A DNA stretch of 64,000 bases from Novosphingobium chloroacetimidivorans (GTDB lineage: Bacteria > Pseudomonadota > Alphaproteobacteria > Sphingomonadales > Sphingomonadaceae). Positions 1 to 8,093 of this stretch are shown here, piece by piece. Position numbers and translations under genes: made by a program. Each line of letters starts with the position of its first letter. The stretch's first letter is position 1. The notes under the pieces were generated by a model. The model did no database searches. It worked only from the letters and a program-made list of their open reading frames with translations, and was not told the origin of the DNA. The DNA is taken from assembly GCF_014204535.1 (NCBI RefSeq), contig NZ_JACHLR010000004.1:268368-332367 (forward strand). The letters run 5' to 3'.

Positions 1-474
1 GCACTGTCGGACGATCTCGGCGCCCAGATCGAGGCGCTGGCCTTCCAGCCCGAGACGCTGCTGCTGTCCTTCCACGGCATGCCCGAGCGTACTCTGCATT
101 TGGGCGACCCGTACTACTGCCATTGCCAGAAGACGGCTCGGTTGCTGGCCGCGTCGCTTGGCGGCCGGTTTCCAGATTTGCGCATCGTCACCACCTTCCA
201 GTCGCGCTTCGGCCGTGCCAAGTGGCTGGAGCCGGCGACCGACACGGTCTTGGAGAGCGAGGCGCGGGGCGGAACCCGCCGCCTCGTCGTGGCCGCGCCC
301 GGGTTCTCGGCCGATTGCCTCGAGACGCTGGAGGAACTGGCGATCCGTGGGCGGGACAGCTTTCTGGGCGCCGGTGGCAGCGAGTATGCGACGCTCACCT
401 GCCTCAACGACGGCGAGCACGGCATGGCGATGATCGAGCAGCTGATTCGCCGGGAGCTTTCCGGCTGGGCGTGA
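1..474 (+). CDS. hemH: Ferrochelatase, C-terminal part (gene cut by window start)
   Basis: The reading frame is open from base 1, so this is the last 157 residues of a ferrochelatase, the enzyme that inserts ferrous iron into protoporphyrin IX in the last step of haem synthesis. The visible part carries the SFHGMP motif with the catalytic histidine (about residue 25), the TFQSRFGRAKWLEP substrate-binding block, and the APGFSADCLETLEE block with the conserved glutamates. It also has an HCQKTA segment typical of proteobacterial enzymes. The C-terminus looks complete, ending EQLIRRELSGWA. The N-terminal half and the promoter lie upstream of the window. Confidence 0.95.
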   Translation, partial: ALSDDLGAQIEALAFQPETLLLSFHGMPERTLHLGDPYYCHCQKTARLLAASLGGRFPDLRIVTTFQSRFGRAKWLEPATDTVLESEARGGTRRLVVAAPGFSADCLETLEELAIRGRDSFLGAGGSEYATLTCLNDGEHGMAMIEQLIRRELSGWA

Positions 475-571
475 CGGCACGGTGCGTGGCCGCCAAGCGA
501 TAGAACATTGGCTTTGCGTGCAAGCACTTGATCCATGCGGACGTATGTCTCGCTTTGGTTCACATCCATTC

Positions 572-600
572 TTGACATATACTCTGTTCGTTCCGTAATT
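572..600 (+). promoter_or_regulatory. Possible sigma-70-type promoter for the winged-helix regulator
   Basis: A perfect TTGACA (572-577) lies about 60 nt before the start codon of the regulator. No good -10 box sits at the optimal distance: the best candidates around 594-600 (GTAATT, TAATTG) are weak. Two direct GTAAT copies lie nearby (596-600 and 610-614). This is the only promoter-like signal in the gap between hemH and the next gene. Confidence 0.3.
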
Positions 601-635
601 GTTCTTACGTAATCCCACTAGGATGAGAACACGCG

Positions 636-1622
636 ATGACCAGAGCCGATTGTTCGCTAGCCCAGGATTGGACCTACGGAGCCACTGAGGACGAAGTCAG
701 CGGGCTGGCTCCGACACTGTCGATCTATGCCGATCGCTCTCGCATTCGCGGCATGCTGAGCGAAGACGCCGCCGCGGCCGGCCTGCGGGTCAGCGTCGTG
801 GGCGATCTGGCGGCGCTGATCACGGGCGAGGCCCGACCGCTCGGCGATGTGGTGATGGTCGATTGCCCTGTGGCCGATGGCCAGACCCTTGCTGCGCTCA
901 GCCGGCTGGACGTGCGCGCCGGCCGGACCGGCACCCGGCTGATCGTCTCCACCGTGGTCGACGCGCTGGAAGATGTTTTCGGCTGCCTGGATCAGAGCGG
1001 GGCGCAGATTCTGGTCGATCCCGACCGTGCCGATCGGGTGATCGCGCTGGGCCATGTCCTGGCGCAGTTCCCCTCTTCGCGCCTGCGCGAACTGTCCGAG
1101 GACGAGCGCCACCTCCTGATGCGCCTGACCGAGCAGGTCGGCCAGATCGCCGGCCGGATCGAGCGCCTGGCGCCCACCGACCAGGCTGCCGCCCAGGCGC
1201 TTGCGGCCGTGCCCGGATCGGCGGCCCGCTCGGTCGAGGCGGAGGAGGGCCGCGCCACGCGCGCGCTGCGCCCGCCGCTACCCGATCCGCGGCTTGTGCG
1301 CCGGATCATCCGCCACCGCCAGCTGCGCGCGCGGCACTTCGATGCGCAGCTGTTCGCCGATCCGGCCTGGGACATGCTGCTCGATCTCACCGCCGCCCGG
1401 GCCGAGCACCGCCGCGTGTCGGTCACGTCGCTGTGTATCGCTTCGGGCGTGCCGCCGACGACGGCGCTGCGCTGGATCGGTCAGATGGTGGAGCAGGGTC
1501 TGTTCGCCCGTGTCGGCGATCAGACGGACCGCCGCCGTGCCTTCATCGAGCTGAGCGACCGCTGTGCCGACGCCATGGCCCGCTATTTCGCGGAGATCGG
1601 CACCACCACGGCCTTGGTCTGA
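636..1622 (+). CDS. Regulator with receiver-like domain and MarR-type winged helix
   Basis: This 328-residue soluble protein has two parts. Residues about 28-150 look like a degenerate CheY-like receiver: alternating hydrophobic strands and helices, with VVMVDCP near the expected phospho-acceptor position but without the usual surrounding motif. Residues about 210-325 form a winged helix of the MarR type, with the recognition region near VPPTTALRWIGQMVEQGLF followed by a wing containing DRRR. The link between them is rich in Ala, Arg and Glu. It is likely a DNA-binding regulator; its targets cannot be read from the sequence. The ATG at 636 has an AGGA 12 nt upstream. A short inverted repeat (ATCGGTC-TC-GACCGAT, 1631-1646) follows the stop. 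Confidence 0.8.
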   Translation: MTRADCSLAQDWTYGATEDEVSGLAPTLSIYADRSRIRGMLSEDAAAAGLRVSVVGDLAALITGEARPLGDVVMVDCPVADGQTLAALSRLDVRAGRTGTRLIVSTVVDALEDVFGCLDQSGAQILVDPDRADRVIALGHVLAQFPSSRLRELSEDERHLLMRLTEQVGQIAGRIERLAPTDQAAAQALAAVPGSAARSVEAEEGRATRALRPPLPDPRLVRRIIRHRQLRARHFDAQLFADPAWDMLLDLTAARAEHRRVSVTSLCIASGVPPTTALRWIGQMVEQGLFARVGDQTDRRRAFIELSDRCADAMARYFAEIGTTTALV

Positions 1623-1745
1623 TCCAGTCCATCGGTCTCGACCGATCCGGTCGACAAGCTTGATGCCGGCGCGAGCGGACGGTTGACCCCAAGTTGCTCC
1701 ATCGCCATAGCGCCTTTCACAGGCGCAACACTGCGGTGGCGGCGC

Positions 1746-1821
1746 GGGCGGTTAGCTCAGTTGGTAGAGCATCTCGTTTACACCGAGAGGGTCGGGGGTT
1801 CGAGCCCCTCACCGCCCACCA
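1746..1821 (+). tRNA. tRNA-Val (anticodon TAC)
   Basis: A complete 76-nt cloverleaf. The acceptor stem GGGCGGT (1746-1752) pairs with ACCGCCC (1811-1817) and the CCA end is encoded (1819-1821). The D arm begins GCTCAGTTGGTAGAGC and the T arm contains GGGGTTCGAGCCCC. The anticodon stem TCTCG/CGAGA encloses the loop TTTACAC, giving anticodon TAC (reads GUA, valine). Confidence 0.97.
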
Positions 1822-2221
1822 TTCTACCTTTGCTGGCAACTGGCTTGGCCGAGGTGCATCTTGGCAATCCGCGCATGTATAGCCATGGCCGTTGGTTGAC
1901 ATCTGGTGCAGTCAACCCGCGTCAAGGCGGGTCGGACGAAACATCGACATACGCCGGTCGAAGACGCCCAGGCGAGACATGATGCATATCTGTTCGTTGA
2001 AAGTTCGGTTCGCGTCCATGGATTGAGAGGCGGCATAGCCACGCCCGATCGCACCTCTTGTTCCTGATCGTCACTCGGTTCGGGATCTGGCTTTATCTCG
2101 CGTGATCCGGAGACGCTGCCAGGCAATTCCGGCGCGGTCTGGCGGCTGATATGGCGATCAGCTTGGCCAGTGCCGTGCACTGCATTACGGTTGGCGCCGC
2201 ATTCTTACTGGAACAAGCATC
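1822..2221. other. Gene-poor gap between tRNA-Val and the entericidin-like gene
   Basis: No convincing gene is seen in these 400 bases on either strand. There is a short hairpin (AACCCGC / GCGGGT, around 1915-1933) without a T run. The start of the next gene has a weak purine-rich stretch before it (GGAACAAG). The segment directly follows a tRNA 3' end and precedes two small genes foreign to the flagellar locus, so it could be old island remnant DNA, but no copy of the tRNA end is visible to prove it. Confidence 0.4.
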
Positions 2222-2347
2222 ATGGCCCGTCATCTTTTCGCCCTCGCACTTGTCGCGGGAAGTCTCGCCTTGGCAGGCTGCAACACCGTTCGTGGCTTCG
2301 GCAAAGACCTTGGTTCAGCTGGAGCAGCGCTGGAGACCGTCGATTAG
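2222..2347 (+). CDS. Entericidin EcnA/EcnB-like small lipoprotein
   Basis: A 41-residue protein. It has a signal peptide with the lipobox LALAGC (Cys-20) followed by NTVRGFGKDLGSAGAALETV. This matches the layout of the entericidin A/B family (lipobox, then NTxxGxGxDxxxxGxAxE), small envelope lipoproteins first described as a toxin/antidote pair in Escherichia coli and widespread as single genes in Proteobacteria. Its role here is unknown. It overlaps tail to tail by 4 bases with the small minus-strand gene at 2344-2634. Confidence 0.82.
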   Translation: MARHLFALALVAGSLALAGCNTVRGFGKDLGSAGAALETVD

Positions 2348-2634
2348 CCCGACAAGGCGGTGTCGATCATGAAGCGCCATGTATCTGCCGCGTCACTGGC
2401 GAATGCGGCTTCCGACTCTTCGACGTGCACGTTCCTGACGATTTCGGCGCCGGCCTCCTTCATCTCGCTACTCGGCTCGCGAACCGCCTGAAGAACGGCA
2501 CGCACATGGGGGAGAAATCGCTCCCAATCCGCTTCCTCCCGCGAAGCGTCGCTGCTCGACATGATATCTTTGGTTCTCATCGCTTGGTCTGAAATGTCCC
2601 AGAGTGCCCGCGCTGCCCGTTCGAGTGGTGTCAT
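2344..2634 (-). CDS. Small hypothetical protein (96 aa)
   Basis: I chose the ATG at 2634 because an AAAGGA lies at good distance upstream (2643-2648); a longer frame from 2685 lacks this support. The product is hydrophilic and mostly helical, with MTPLERAARAL at the start, ARAVL-type REPSSEM in the middle and WRFMIDTAL near the end. To my recollection this layout matches a family of short hypothetical proteins scattered in alphaproteobacterial genomes and prophages, but no function is known to me. No membrane segment or signal peptide is present. Confidence 0.6.
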   Translation of the reverse strand: MTPLERAARALWDISDQAMRTKDIMSSSDASREEADWERFLPHVRAVLQAVREPSSEMKEAGAEIVRNVHVEESEAAFASDAADTWRFMIDTALSG

Positions 2635-3079
2635 CCGAGATCCTTTCGCATGTCGATGTGCGACTGCCGGCATGAGCCGCAGCAAGCGCGCTGTCGAGAA
2701 GGATGCTTGCGGGAGGCCTTCGAGCCGGGGGATCGAGCCAGGAGGATCGAGCCATCCACCGGCTCACCGCTCGGCCTGCAGACCGAAGGATAATTGAGCC
2801 CGTTGTCCATCGCCGGTAGCCAAAGCCGGGGGCGGTATCTTGAGGCCATCTGCCTTGCGGTGAGGCATTCGACGTGGCGAGCTGCATCCAGACCTCAGCG
2901 GCTCGCAGACCGGATTTCGAATGCGGCCACCACCTCAAGGAGGCGAGCACCGCTTGGAACAGACTGGCCCGGATCGGCCGAACTGGGAGCGAGCGTTCAA
3001 TCCGGCGCCGGCATCTCTGCTCCCGACCAAGCGGCGACCGCACCCCGCCCTATCGCGCGCCGAAGCATGCCGGGTCGGC
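2635..3079. other. Region without a supported gene
   Basis: About 445 bases between two minus-strand genes. Frames on both strands here are open only through GC bias and give low-complexity, Arg/Ser-rich translations without recognisable motifs or ribosome sites. No tRNA, terminator or clear repeat was found. Confidence 0.4.
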
Positions 3080-3682
3080 TCAATTCACCAGCGCGGCTTC
3101 GATCGCGATGCGGATTGCCTCGGAGGTGTGGTTGGCGCCCAGCTTGTTGAGCATGTTGGCCCGGTGAATCTCCACCGTGCGCGGGCTGATGGAGAGCTTT
3201 TCTCCGATCAGGCGGTTGGAGAGGCCGCTGGCGACGCCGTCCAGCACCTCGCGCTCGCGCTTGGTGAGACGGTCGAGGCGCGAGCGGGCCATGACCTCGC
3301 GCACCTTGGTGTTGCCGGCGCCCTCCGATTTTTCGATCGCCCGGGCGAGCGCGTCGTTCAGGTCCTCGGCGCCGATCGGCCAGGCCACATAGTCCACCGC
3401 TCCGTCCAGCACGGCCTGGACGATCTGGCGCGGCGAGGGCTCTTCGCAGAAGGCGATGATCGGATACCATTCGCCATCGATGGCCATCTTCTCGATCAGG
3501 TCGGGGATGGTGCCGGCTTCGTCATGGATCATGATCACGCCCGAGCGGGGCCAGGCCATGGCCAATTCGTCGATGTTCTCGAAAGGCTCGACGTGGATAC
3601 TGCTGGCCGCCAATGCGTGACTGATCGAGGCGCGGCGGCGCGTGTCGCGGTCGATCAGGATGAGATTGGAAACGTGTTCCAC
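3080..3682 (-). CDS. FixJ/LuxR-type response regulator with degenerate receiver
   Basis: This 200-residue protein has an N-terminal receiver-like fold (about residues 6-120) and a C-terminal LuxR/FixJ helix-turn-helix (about 137-195) containing LTKREREVLDGVASG and SPRTVEIHRANMLNKLGA. The receiver begins LILIDRDTRRR, but the normal phospho-acceptor context (DxxMPG) is not seen, being replaced by MIHDEAGT. It may therefore act without phosphorylation. It lies next to the flagellar operon but is separated from fliS by 158 bases, so it is a monocistronic candidate regulator of motility or envelope genes. An imperfect palindrome lies just before its start. Confidence 0.85.
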   Translation of the reverse strand: MEHVSNLILIDRDTRRRASISHALAASSIHVEPFENIDELAMAWPRSGVIMIHDEAGTIPDLIEKMAIDGEWYPIIAFCEEPSPRQIVQAVLDGAVDYVAWPIGAEDLNDALARAIEKSEGAGNTKVREVMARSRLDRLTKREREVLDGVASGLSNRLIGEKLSISPRTVEIHRANMLNKLGANHTSEAIRIAIEAALVN

Positions 3683-3690
3683 CAGCAGTG

Positions 3691-3713
3691 CCCCTAAAGG
3701 ATTGTCCTAGGGG
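3691..3713. promoter_or_regulatory. Imperfect palindrome just upstream of the FixJ-like gene
   Basis: CCCCTAAAGGA-TTG-TCCTAGGGG lies 9 bases before the start codon of the minus-strand regulator. The arms CCCCTA/TAGGGG and GGA/TCC match, with two extra bases in one arm. Its position suits an operator for autoregulation, or a hairpin over the ribosome site; which of these cannot be decided from sequence. Confidence 0.4.
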
Positions 3714-3840
3714 ATTATTCCGGACTTTTGCCGGCAGTGGGTGGATGATCCGATCCGTTTCCGAGGTAGGCTGGGCACGGCGCGGCGAACGCCGTTGAAA
3801 TCGGGGGGCTGCGTAGAAACCGAAACGGGAGATTAACGGC

Positions 3841-4212
3841 TCAGCCGCCCCGCAGCGCACGCCCGATATCGACGAAATCGGCCCGCAATGTGGCGATCCG
3901 AGCCGAGTCGAAGTCGGTCGCGCAATCCAGGATCGTGCGCCGTGCCGCTTCATACATGTGGCGCAGGGCCGCGGCGACGCCGTCCTCGCCGCTAACGCCC
4001 AGCTGCAAGGCCGTGACCGCGGTGAGCGCGCGCGTCAGCGAACGGCTCTTGAGGTGGTTGTCGCCGGCCTCGGCCGCGTGGATCGCGGTGCCGAGCGCGC
4101 CGATCAGATGCTCGATGCACAAGTGCACGAGGTCGGCGGGCCGCGACGCGGCGACGCGGGCGTCGAAGTCGACGCGGCGATAGGCCTCTTGGGGGGAACG
4201 CATCGCCAGCAT
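3841..4212 (-). CDS. fliS: Flagellar export chaperone FliS
   Basis: A 123-residue, helix-rich cytosolic protein that binds the C-terminus of flagellin, keeping it unfolded and export-competent. It has the family's usual length (about 120-140). The YRRVDFDARVAASRPADLVHL start resembles FliS (Tyr near the N-terminus, then the first helix), and the region LGTAIHAAEAGDNHLKSRSL corresponds to helices that grip flagellin. It follows fliD with a single base between them, the usual fliD-fliS order, and closes the flagellar operon. Confidence 0.87.
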   Translation of the reverse strand: MLAMRSPQEAYRRVDFDARVAASRPADLVHLCIEHLIGALGTAIHAAEAGDNHLKSRSLTRALTAVTALQLGVSGEDGVAAALRHMYEAARRTILDCATDFDSARIATLRADFVDIGRALRGG

Positions 4213-4213
4213 G

Positions 4214-5671
4214 TCAGCTATCCGACTTGTTCCACGCCGCGATCTGGTTCTGGATGAACGAGAGCGTCGACTGGGAAGCGGAGATGCGGCTGTCGGATAC
4301 GGCGAAGCGCGCAGTCAGGTTCGCGCGCAGCGTTTCCTGCTTTTCGGCGACCGTGGTCTGGTCTTCCTTCACCTGGCTCAGCTGCTTGGTGAAGCGCGTG
4401 ATCGAGCCGCCGAGCGAGCCGGGATCGCTGGCGGCCGTGGCATTGCGGTAGAGCTTGTCGACCGTCGCGTAGACGCCATAGAGCCCGGTCGTGAACATCG
4501 ACGCGACCCCGTCCGGGTCCTTCGCCAGCGTTGCCTTGAGGCGATTGGTGTCGAGCACGAACGTACCGTCGCGCTGGGTCGAAAGGCCGAGATCGGCCAG
4601 GGTCTTCGCCGCACCCGTGGCGTTGGGCATCACGGTCGAGCCCGCCAGCTGGCCGAACGCCTTCTTCAGCGCGCGTGCGCCGCTGTCCGCGCGCAGATCG
4701 CCGGAGGTCGGGTCGGTGGCGGCATTGAGGGCGGATGCGATCTCGTTCAGCGCGCCGGTGAGGTCGTTCATGGTCGTGCTGAGCGCGGCAGAGGTGTCGG
4801 TGAAGGTCACGGTGGTCGGCACAGGCGGTGTGCCGGTGCTCACCGCCGTCAGCTTCAGCGTGACGCCGGGGATGGCTTCGGACACGGTGTTGGAGGTGGA
4901 CGTGCGGACAAGCCCATCGACCTTGAAGCTCGCGTCGCCGGCGTTGGCGATCAGTCGGTCAGTGGTTGGCGAGGTCGCCGGGTCCCAGGCCAATTTGCCC
5001 AAGCCACTGGTGTCGGCTTCGATCTTGAAGCCGTTGGCAGCTCCTTCCGCGCCCTTGAACACCAGCTGCGCGCCGGCGCTGGTCTGCGCGACATAGGCAG
5101 TGACGCCGGTCTTCTGCGCGTTGACGGCGTTGGCGACATCGTTGAGCGTGGCGTTCGCGGCAATCGGGATCGCGATACCGACGCGCTTGGGATCGGCATC
5201 GGGGGCGAAGTTCGTCCCGCTGATCGTTCCAAAGCTGAGCTTCAGGGTTCCGGGGCCGACGACGTCGGTCGTCGCGGTCGGGCTGGTGTAGGCTGCGCTT
5301 GCGAGCGTCTGGCTCTTGGCCAGCGTGGTCACTTCGAGCGAGTAGGAGCCGGACGGCGTGCGCGTGCCCGAGAGGGCGCCGCTGGCGACACTCGCGCCGC
5401 TGAACTGCGGCTGGGGCGACAGGCCGCCGGTGCGGACCAGATCGCCGACCGAGGTCGAGAAGTTGAGCAGCATCGCCTTCATGTTCGATGCGGCCGAGAT
5501 CTGCGCGGTCAGCGTCTCCGACTTGGCGGTGAGCCGATCGACCTTGCTGGCGAACTGCGCGTTGGCGAGGTTGGTCGCCAGTGCCGCCATGTCGATGCCG
5601 CTGCCGGCGCCGAGCTGGCTGACGAGCGATTGCGTGGCGCTCGTCGATGTCGTCGAGGTGGTCGTCGTCAT
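4214..5671 (-). CDS. fliD: Flagellar filament cap protein FliD (HAP2)
   Basis: A 485-residue secreted axial protein that caps the filament and assists flagellin folding. The N-terminus has a Ser/Thr-rich export region, then LVSQLGAGSGIDMAALATNLANAQ, the typical FliD N-terminal block. The C-terminus has a coiled coil with RFAVSDSRISASQSTLSFI and ends QIAAWNKSDS. There is no Sec signal, as expected for export by the flagellar type III system. A late-type promoter element lies directly upstream (5679-5704) even though the gene is also downstream of flhB by 30 bases, so it can be transcribed separately. Confidence 0.95.
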   Translation of the reverse strand: MTTTTSTTSTSATQSLVSQLGAGSGIDMAALATNLANAQFASKVDRLTAKSETLTAQISAASNMKAMLLNFSTSVGDLVRTGGLSPQPQFSGASVASGALSGTRTPSGSYSLEVTTLAKSQTLASAAYTSPTATTDVVGPGTLKLSFGTISGTNFAPDADPKRVGIAIPIAANATLNDVANAVNAQKTGVTAYVAQTSAGAQLVFKGAEGAANGFKIEADTSGLGKLAWDPATSPTTDRLIANAGDASFKVDGLVRTSTSNTVSEAIPGVTLKLTAVSTGTPPVPTTVTFTDTSAALSTTMNDLTGALNEIASALNAATDPTSGDLRADSGARALKKAFGQLAGSTVMPNATGAAKTLADLGLSTQRDGTFVLDTNRLKATLAKDPDGVASMFTTGLYGVYATVDKLYRNATAASDPGSLGGSITRFTKQLSQVKEDQTTVAEKQETLRANLTARFAVSDSRISASQSTLSFIQNQIAAWNKSDS

Positions 5672-5678
5672 GACGTTA

Positions 5679-5704
5679 AGAACGGCCGCGGGGCACGGGC
5701 GTTA
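5679..5704 (-). promoter_or_regulatory. Candidate FliA (sigma-28) promoter of fliD
   Basis: Read on the minus strand: TAAC (5704-5701), a 15-nt spacer, then CCGTTCT (5685-5679). This is the same layout found before fliC, flgM and the second MotA-like gene. The -10-like box ends only 7 bases before the fliD ATG, so a transcript would be almost leaderless. That is a reason for caution. Confidence 0.45.
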
Positions 5705-6844
5705 AGCTACGATCGAGGGATCGAGGCGGCCTTCGGTATCGAAGCGCAGCGTCAGCGGCACGTTCACGTCGGGGCGGGGCGGATGCTCGCCGCGCTTCAA
5801 CGCGAAAACGAAGGCGAGGATCGCGGCGATGGCGACGTACAGCTCCTCGCGGATCACCTGCCGCTCGCGCGTGGTGTAGTAGACCGAGCGGGCGAGGGCG
5901 GGGTACTCCAGTACCGGCACCTGGTATTCGGCGGCGAGCTCCCGCATCGCCAGCGCCTTGTCGCCGCGGCCCTTGGCCAGCACGATCGGCGCGCCGGCCT
6001 TCTCCGGATCGTAGGCGAGCGCCACGGAGAAGTGCGTCGGGTTGGTGAGGATGAACTGCGCATCCTTCACCGCCGGGATCAGGCCGCCCATGGCGATCTT
6101 GCGCTGGCGTTCGCGCTGCGCCTGCTTCTTCTCGGGCGCGCCTTCGGCTTCCTTGTGCTCGTCGCGCATCTCCTGCATCGACATCTTGAGCCGCTGGTGG
6201 CGCCGGAACCACTGTACCGGAAAGTCGATGAAGGCGATCAGCACCAACCCGCCGGCGAGCACGAAGAGCAGCATGACGATCTGGTGCCAGCCATAGGCGA
6301 GCTGCTCGAACACGTCGCCGCGTCCCAGACGGCTGAGCTGGGGCACGTTGTTGCGGCCCCAGGTCCAGGCCATGGTGCCCAGCAATGCGACCTTGGCGAG
6401 ACCCTTGACCATCTCGATCCAGCCGTTCGCGCCAAACATGCGCTTCAGGCCCGACATCGGGTTCAGCCGCGAGCCCTTGGGCGCCAGATTGCTGCCGAGC
6501 CAGCGCCCCTCGCCGCCGAAACCCAGTTGCGAGGCCAGGCTGACGATGATCACGGCCACGCCCAGCACCGCGATCGGGGGTAGTACTGCCAATGTCGTCT
6601 GGAGCAGCATCGCGCCCGGCGCGAAGTTCTCCAGAGAGGTGCGGTCCCAGGTGAAGCTGGTGCGCAAGGTTTCGGCCAGCAGGCCCAGGACCCAGGGCCC
6701 GGCTATCAGCAGCCAGGCGGCGGCGACCAGAGTCGCGCCGGCGGTCGCCAGCTCGCGCGAGCGCAGGACGTCGCCCTTCTTGGCGGCATCGCGCAGGCGC
6801 TTGGCGGATGGCGCGAAGGTCTTTTCGCCGCTGTCCTCGCTCAT
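5702..6844 (-). CDS. flhB: Flagellar export switch protein FlhB
   Basis: A 380-residue inner-membrane component of the flagellar type III export gate, which switches export from hook-type to filament-type substrates. The N-terminal part has four predicted membrane segments (about residues 30-215). The cytosolic C-terminal part carries the autocleavage motif LTNPTHFSVAL (cleavage between N and P of NPTH). The N-terminal EKTFAPSAKRLRDAAKKGDV block is typical. A palindromic repeat separates it from fliR upstream, which is unusual inside this otherwise compact operon. A long frame on the opposite strand is a shadow of this gene and fliD. Confidence 0.96.
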   Translation of the reverse strand: MSEDSGEKTFAPSAKRLRDAAKKGDVLRSRELATAGATLVAAAWLLIAGPWVLGLLAETLRTSFTWDRTSLENFAPGAMLLQTTLAVLPPIAVLGVAVIIVSLASQLGFGGEGRWLGSNLAPKGSRLNPMSGLKRMFGANGWIEMVKGLAKVALLGTMAWTWGRNNVPQLSRLGRGDVFEQLAYGWHQIVMLLFVLAGGLVLIAFIDFPVQWFRRHQRLKMSMQEMRDEHKEAEGAPEKKQAQRERQRKIAMGGLIPAVKDAQFILTNPTHFSVALAYDPEKAGAPIVLAKGRGDKALAMRELAAEYQVPVLEYPALARSVYYTTRERQVIREELYVAIAAILAFVFALKRGEHPPRPDVNVPLTLRFDTEGRLDPSIVA

Positions 6845-6885
6845 GGGGTTGTAGCCCGCGACACTGCGAGGAGTGCAACCTCATC

Positions 6886-6976
6886 CGTCGTCCCCGCGCA
6901 GGCGGGGACCCCGCTTGTTCTTCTATCGCCGCGTTGGAGTGCTAGAAGCGGGGCCCCCGCCTGCGCGGGGGCGACA
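6886..6976. repeat. Dispersed paired palindrome (family A, copy 1)
   Basis: Two GC-rich hairpin arms face each other: CGTCGTCCCCGCGCAGGCGG at the left and its near-inverse ending GCGCGGGGGCGAC at the right, with AT-richer sequence between. It lies in the gap between fliR and flhB. The same paired arms recur at 8868, 39752, 43397, 46193 and 62199. Confidence 0.85.
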
Positions 6977-7001
6977 GGGAGGGGGTGGGCGCACGCGGTG
7001 C

Positions 7002-7784
7002 TCACTTGCTCAGCACCTCGGCCGTGGCCGCAAGCGCTTCCTGGGTGAGCAGGCTGGCCTGGTCGGTCAGCACCGGCGCCGCGACGATCAGTCCGGCGAT
7101 GCCCGCGAGAACACCGGCAGGCAGGCCCAGCGAGAACAGGTTCAGCGCAGGGGCAGAGCGGCTGAGCATGCCGGTCACCACTTGCACAACCAGCATGATC
7201 AGAGAGACGGGCAGGGCGATCGCAACCGCAGTGATGAACATCGTGCCGGCAAACCCGGCGATCTCGGCGAAGCGCTCTGCACCTAGCCAGGTCTCGCCAG
7301 GCGGGAACACTCGGTAGCTGTCGATCACCAGCGCGATCCACTGCAGGTGTCCGCCCAGCGCCAGGAAGATCAGGGTGACGACGACGGTGAAGTATTGACC
7401 GAGCGCGGGCGACTGGCTTCCCGAATTCGGGTCCACTGCCGTCGCCATGCTCATGCCCATGGCGCCGCCGATCATCTCGGCCGCGATCACCGGCGCGGCA
7501 AAGGCGAACTGCAGCACGAAGCCCAGCGCCACTCCCACCAGGACCTCGCCGGCCACGCTGACCATGCCGGCGACCGACAGCAGGTTCGCCGGTGCCGCGG
7601 CCGGCGACCAGGCGCAGATCAGCACCGCGACCGCTCCGGCCATCATTACGCGCGCCTGTGCGGGCACTCCGGCCATGCCGAACAGCGGCGCGGCGACGAG
7701 GGCGGCGCCGACGCGCGTCATCACGAAGACCAGGCGCCAGAACTCCGCTTCCAGCGGGCCGAAGCCGAAGTCGAGCTGGAGCAC
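7002..7784 (-). CDS. fliR: Flagellar export gate protein FliR
   Basis: A 260-residue hydrophobic membrane protein, part of the FliP5-FliQ4-FliR1 export channel. Six or so membrane segments cover most of its length. VTRVGAALVAAPLFG near the N-terminus and the central ALGFVLQFAFAAPVIAAEMIGGAMG with GQYFTVVVTLIFLALGGH are family blocks. The start is GTG at 7784, 14 bases after the fliQ stop. No in-frame alternative fits better. Confidence 0.95.
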   Translation of the reverse strand: MLQLDFGFGPLEAEFWRLVFVMTRVGAALVAAPLFGMAGVPAQARVMMAGAVAVLICAWSPAAAPANLLSVAGMVSVAGEVLVGVALGFVLQFAFAAPVIAAEMIGGAMGMSMATAVDPNSGSQSPALGQYFTVVVTLIFLALGGHLQWIALVIDSYRVFPPGETWLGAERFAEIAGFAGTMFITAVAIALPVSLIMLVVQVVTGMLSRSAPALNLFSLGLPAGVLAGIAGLIVAAPVLTDQASLLTQEALAATAEVLSK

Positions 7785-7798
7785 GCGGGGCCTCGCCT

Positions 7799-8071
7799 CT
7801 ACTTCGAGATGGTCGCGATCTGGGTGAACACGTCCTGGGTGAAGTCGCCCACCAGCGCCATCATCGATCCGCCCATGATCACCAGCACCAGCGCGGTGAC
7901 GGCAAGCTTGGGCACGAAGGTGAGCGTCTGCTCGTTCACCGAGGTCGCCGCCTGGATCACGCCGACCACCAGGCCGACCGCCAGCGAGGCGAGCAGGATC
8001 GGCGCGGCGACGAGCGCAGTGGTCCAGAGCATCTGGTCCGCCAATGCGAGCGGAGCGGTGATATCGTCCAT
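7799..8071 (-). CDS. fliQ: Flagellar export gate protein FliQ
   Basis: A 90-residue protein with two membrane helices (about residues 17-38 and 53-75), the normal size for FliQ, four copies of which pack around FliP/FliR in the export gate. Between the helices lies QAATSVNEQTLTFVPKLA, the conserved family loop. It lies between fliP (22 bases upstream) and fliR in the standard order. Confidence 0.96.
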   Translation of the reverse strand: MDDITAPLALADQMLWTTALVAAPILLASLAVGLVVGVIQAATSVNEQTLTFVPKLAVTALVLVIMGGSMMALVGDFTQDVFTQIATISK

Positions 8072-8093
8072 AAGGCTCTCTCGCCGAAAATGG

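Noticed and set aside
1717..1902. Short open frames overlapping tRNA-Val on both strands
   Set aside because: They run through a complete tRNA gene and have no coding features.
1822..3079. An integrated element bounded by the tRNA-Val 3' end
   Set aside because: No second copy of the tRNA end, no integrase and no transposase were found in the window.
2921..3697. Open frame of 258 codons on the plus strand near the FixJ-like gene
   Set aside because: Most of it is the antisense shadow of the regulator; the remainder lies in the gene-free gap and has no coding signal.
4211..6583. Open frame of 790 codons on the plus strand opposite fliD and flhB
   Set aside because: It mirrors the codon structure of two certain genes, is Arg/Gly-rich without motifs or ribosome site, and crosses a gene junction. 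It is a product of high GC content.
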